Assembly: GCA_947561395.2 (NCBI GenBank)
Contig: OX387186.1
Span: forward strand, 44,163,220-44,227,219
DNA from: Buxus sempervirens
Lineage: Eukaryota > Streptophyta > Magnoliopsida > Buxales > Buxaceae
Length of the DNA: 64,000 nucleotides
Direction of reading: 5' to 3'
Shown here: positions 61,401-64,000 of the stretch, in pieces
Position numbering within the stretch: position 1 is the first letter of the stretch
How the letters are laid out: the number at the start of each line of letters is the position of its first letter
The notes under the pieces: model-generated
The model's database searches: none
What the model was told of the DNA's origin: nothing
Seen by the model: only the letters and a program-made list of their open reading frames with translations
Position numbers and translations under genes: made by a program

Positions 61401-64000
61401 TATGAAGATTTTCTCTATTTCTTTGGGCTCATGGACATCCTCTAAATTCTCATCCTTGATAGAGATGATTCTATTGGTTTGTCTCCTATTAATGGTTGTT
61501 AGATGGAAGAATTTGGTGTTAAGGTCACCATCTTTCAACCATTTAATTCTAGATTTTTTTATACCAATAAGTCTCTTGGGCTCTAAGGTTTTTTAGGTAC
61601 TCTCTTTGTACTTGTTTCCCCTTAGAGATTAACTCCTGGGACTCAGAACTCTCTAGTTTCTTTTGAATTTCTTTTAGCTCATTGTACTTCTTTTCTACTC
61701 TCTTATTAATGTTCCCAACTTCATGCTTGCTCCAGTGAATGAGTTTGTTTTTCAGGGATTTAGTTTTTGTATCAAAATTACCACTAGTACCCTTCCAACA
61801 ACACTCAATGATAGTTCTGCTATTTGGTTCCTCTACACAAAAATTTTCAAATCTGAAGATTTTCCTAATCTTAGAATGTTTGGGGTTAGTGATGAGGAAT
61901 AGGGAGGTGTGGTTAGAGCCCACTATAGGGTCCTGCCAGAGAGTAGCATGGGGGAATTTGGTTACCCATTCGGTACTGCAAAGCACACTTATCAATTTTC
62001 TCACTTATTTTACCGATCCCTTCCCTCCCATTATTCCAAGAATATCTTAGACCTTTACTAGGCAGATCAAACAATTCGCAACAGTTAATGAAATTTTGGA
62101 GAAGGGAAGCTTTGTGTACCTTAATGTGATTACCCTCTCTCTTCTCATGGCCGAATCTCACAATGTTGAAGTCTCCCATCGCTGTCCATGGGGAAGTAAT
62201 GCGTTCTACCCTCCTTGTCAAGTATTTCCATTGATTAGGTTGAATGTGAGCCTTAGAGTTGGCATGAATGAAAGACATCTCGAACATTCCTTCTTCTCTA
62301 TTTGAAATTATGATGTTGATACACCACTGAGTACTGCTTTCAATTGTTACTTGGTAGGAATTATCCCACATAACCCAAAAACCTTCTTTTTTGTTCGTAG
62401 CTGCCTCCCACCAGAAATTGCTATACCCCCATTTTTTTTTAATCTTTATTTATGAGCTTCTCTCTTCTAGAAGAGTCTTAGACAACAAAACGATATTCGG
62501 CCTGTGTTTGCGGATCAGATTACTCAAATGTAATCTCGTCAGGCTACGGCCAATCCCTCGACAGTTTCATCCCAAAATCTTCATTCTCTTACAAGAGGTT
62601 GGTGTCCCCAACACAAGAGATATCAAAAGGACTAGTTATATCCTGTTGATCTGAAGGATCGGTTTCACAAATGGTTACTTGGGATTTTTTCCTCCTTCTT
62701 GGGGGAGTGAGAGTCTTCTCCCTGTCCTGCCGTCCCCCAGAGTCTGCAATGGAGATCAATGGGTGTTCTCTAATTAGGGACCCGCCTGAGGAAATTGAGA
62801 GTTGATTTTGGGTTTGTGCTTCTTTCGGGAGGAGAAGGTTTTATTTTGGATCAAGGTAAGATGAGGGGAGGCTTCAAGCGAGAAGGTTGGTTTCAAAGTC
62901 TGATTGGGCTGGCATTTGGCCCCAAATTCAAAAAAACTTGAGAGAAGGAGGTTAGGCCCTTTGACTCCCTGCCCAATGTCCAATTGAAAAATCTTACCAT
63001 TATGGGCTGACTCGCTAGTCATACCCAAACCACTTTGCTTCTCTTGACTCGTAGCATCCAAATCTTTCCACTGAGCCAAATCCTGTCTCTGGTTGGAGGT
63101 TGTCTTTTCAAGTTCCATCAGCCTCTCTGTCTGATGCCTCGGCGATAGACTCAGGGATGAGTAGACTTGGGTCTCCGATTCATCTCTCTGACTCGTCATC
63201 TTCCCACTGTTGCCAATCAACGGATTTCTTCTCCGAACCATTGGCATGGCAAGGGGCTCGGAATACATATGCGCCTCAGACAAACTACCCCCTCGATGGT
63301 CTTGAACGGCTTTTGACAGTTCAGTAAAGTGTGGCCAATCACTCCACAAGATACATAGTGCATCGGAAGGCATTCAAACTTAAACACAAGCCATATTTTC
63401 TCCTCGTTGGGCATTTTGAAAAAAACTCCAGACGGGATTGGGTTGAGAAGTGGCAGGGAGACTTTAGCTGCTACTGATGGGGGGTCTCCACCTTCCTCCG
63501 GTATTTCTTCCTCCAAAGATTCTCCAAAGATATTAACCAGTCCCCGTATGATAATTCCATCCTGGAACTTCCTCGGAAGGTTCCGGATCTGCATCCAAAT
63601 GATAATATTTTTGAAGACAAACTGACTGGCATGAACCTCCTCACCGATAGGCTCCATAAGTGCACTATATTGTTTAAAATCCATGGCCTTCCTTTAAGTA
63701 TTTTGTCTCTTTCTTCTTTGTCTCCGAGAACCACCAGAAAGCGTTTCAGTCCCACCTTGCTCACCTTGGAGACTTTTATGGTTTTTCATAATTGGGTCAA
63801 AATGTTCTTGAGGGTATTAGTTGAAGGTCCTCACCAAAACATTCTAGAATGACAAGCGAGTTACACTAGTGGTTTAGTCTTTGGATATCTTCTTTGGTTG
63901 GTTTAAAGATGGTATTGGCTCTTGGGGGAATGAACATGTCTTTGAAGCTTTGAGTGATGTCTTCCATGGGTAAGGTTGAAGGGAATACCAAGTTTAAAGA
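58422..64000 (-). mobile_element. L1-type LINE, decayed, 5' end beyond window
   Basis: Non-LTR retrotransposon on the minus strand; its 3' poly(A) is the T12 run at 58422-58433. ORF1 (about 63764-62774) has a DUF4283-like part (RPWILNN) and a zinc knuckle C-x2-C-x4-H-x4-C (region MHYVSCGVIGHTLLNC). ORF2 starts at 62584 with MKILG, then TGA where Trp is expected, then NCRGIG, the start of the AP endonuclease; the GDFN motif is at about 62240. The reverse transcriptase spans 61107-59668 with FVPSRN, QGDP and the YADD catalytic box (about 60530). A zinc-binding connection domain (59542-58892) and RNase H (58826-58461, VFREANCVVDSLANYA) follow. Several frameshifts and stops separate these pieces, so it is inactive. 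Confidence 0.92.

Overview
This is a nuclear genome window from a flowering plant, most likely a woody eudicot. The evidence is GT-AG introns of up to several kb, plant-specific gene families (a HIPP metallochaperone and an AGO2-clade Argonaute), and dense Helitrons, L1-type LINEs, MITEs and solo LTRs. I could not identify the species. All gene structures were read by hand from splice sites and reading frames; nothing was searched against a database.

Layout. 1-2972 (+): last six exons of a LIN-like (U-box/ARM) E3 ubiquitin ligase, cut by the window edge. 6634-7943 (+): a complete three-exon HIPP-type heavy-metal-associated isoprenylated protein. 9981-16091 (-): a complete five-exon SEC22 ER-Golgi SNARE with very large introns. 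Its upstream flank (16.1-21.9 kb) carries a retro-insertion with a SKP1-like fragment that was itself hit by an LTR retrotransposon, now a solo LTR. A CpG/bZIP-box-rich candidate promoter lies at about 21.8 kb. 22.0-35.5 kb: AT-rich intergenic transposon territory with a MULE-like MITE, Helitron termini, a hAT MITE, two long solo LTRs with target duplications, two PIF/Harbinger-like MITEs and a foldback element. 35544-46164 (+): three Helitrons joined head to tail with no spacer. The first holds captured gene pieces, one resembling CNOT4/NOT4, and a ~275-bp tandem array. 46.2-48.1 kb: an LTR-like stretch and a LINE remnant with a 59-bp tandem repeat. 48831-53661 (-): a complete three-exon AGO2/AGO3-clade Argonaute with a D-D-D catalytic triad. 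53.7-58.4 kb: AT-rich intergenic DNA with small Helitrons. 58422-64000 (-): a decayed L1-type LINE that landed in the 5' part of another Helitron.

The four genes belong to different pathways (ubiquitination, metal handling, vesicle fusion, RNA silencing) and form no functional cluster. The most unusual structure is the uninterrupted tandem Helitron array, followed by the nested insertions upstream of SEC22.
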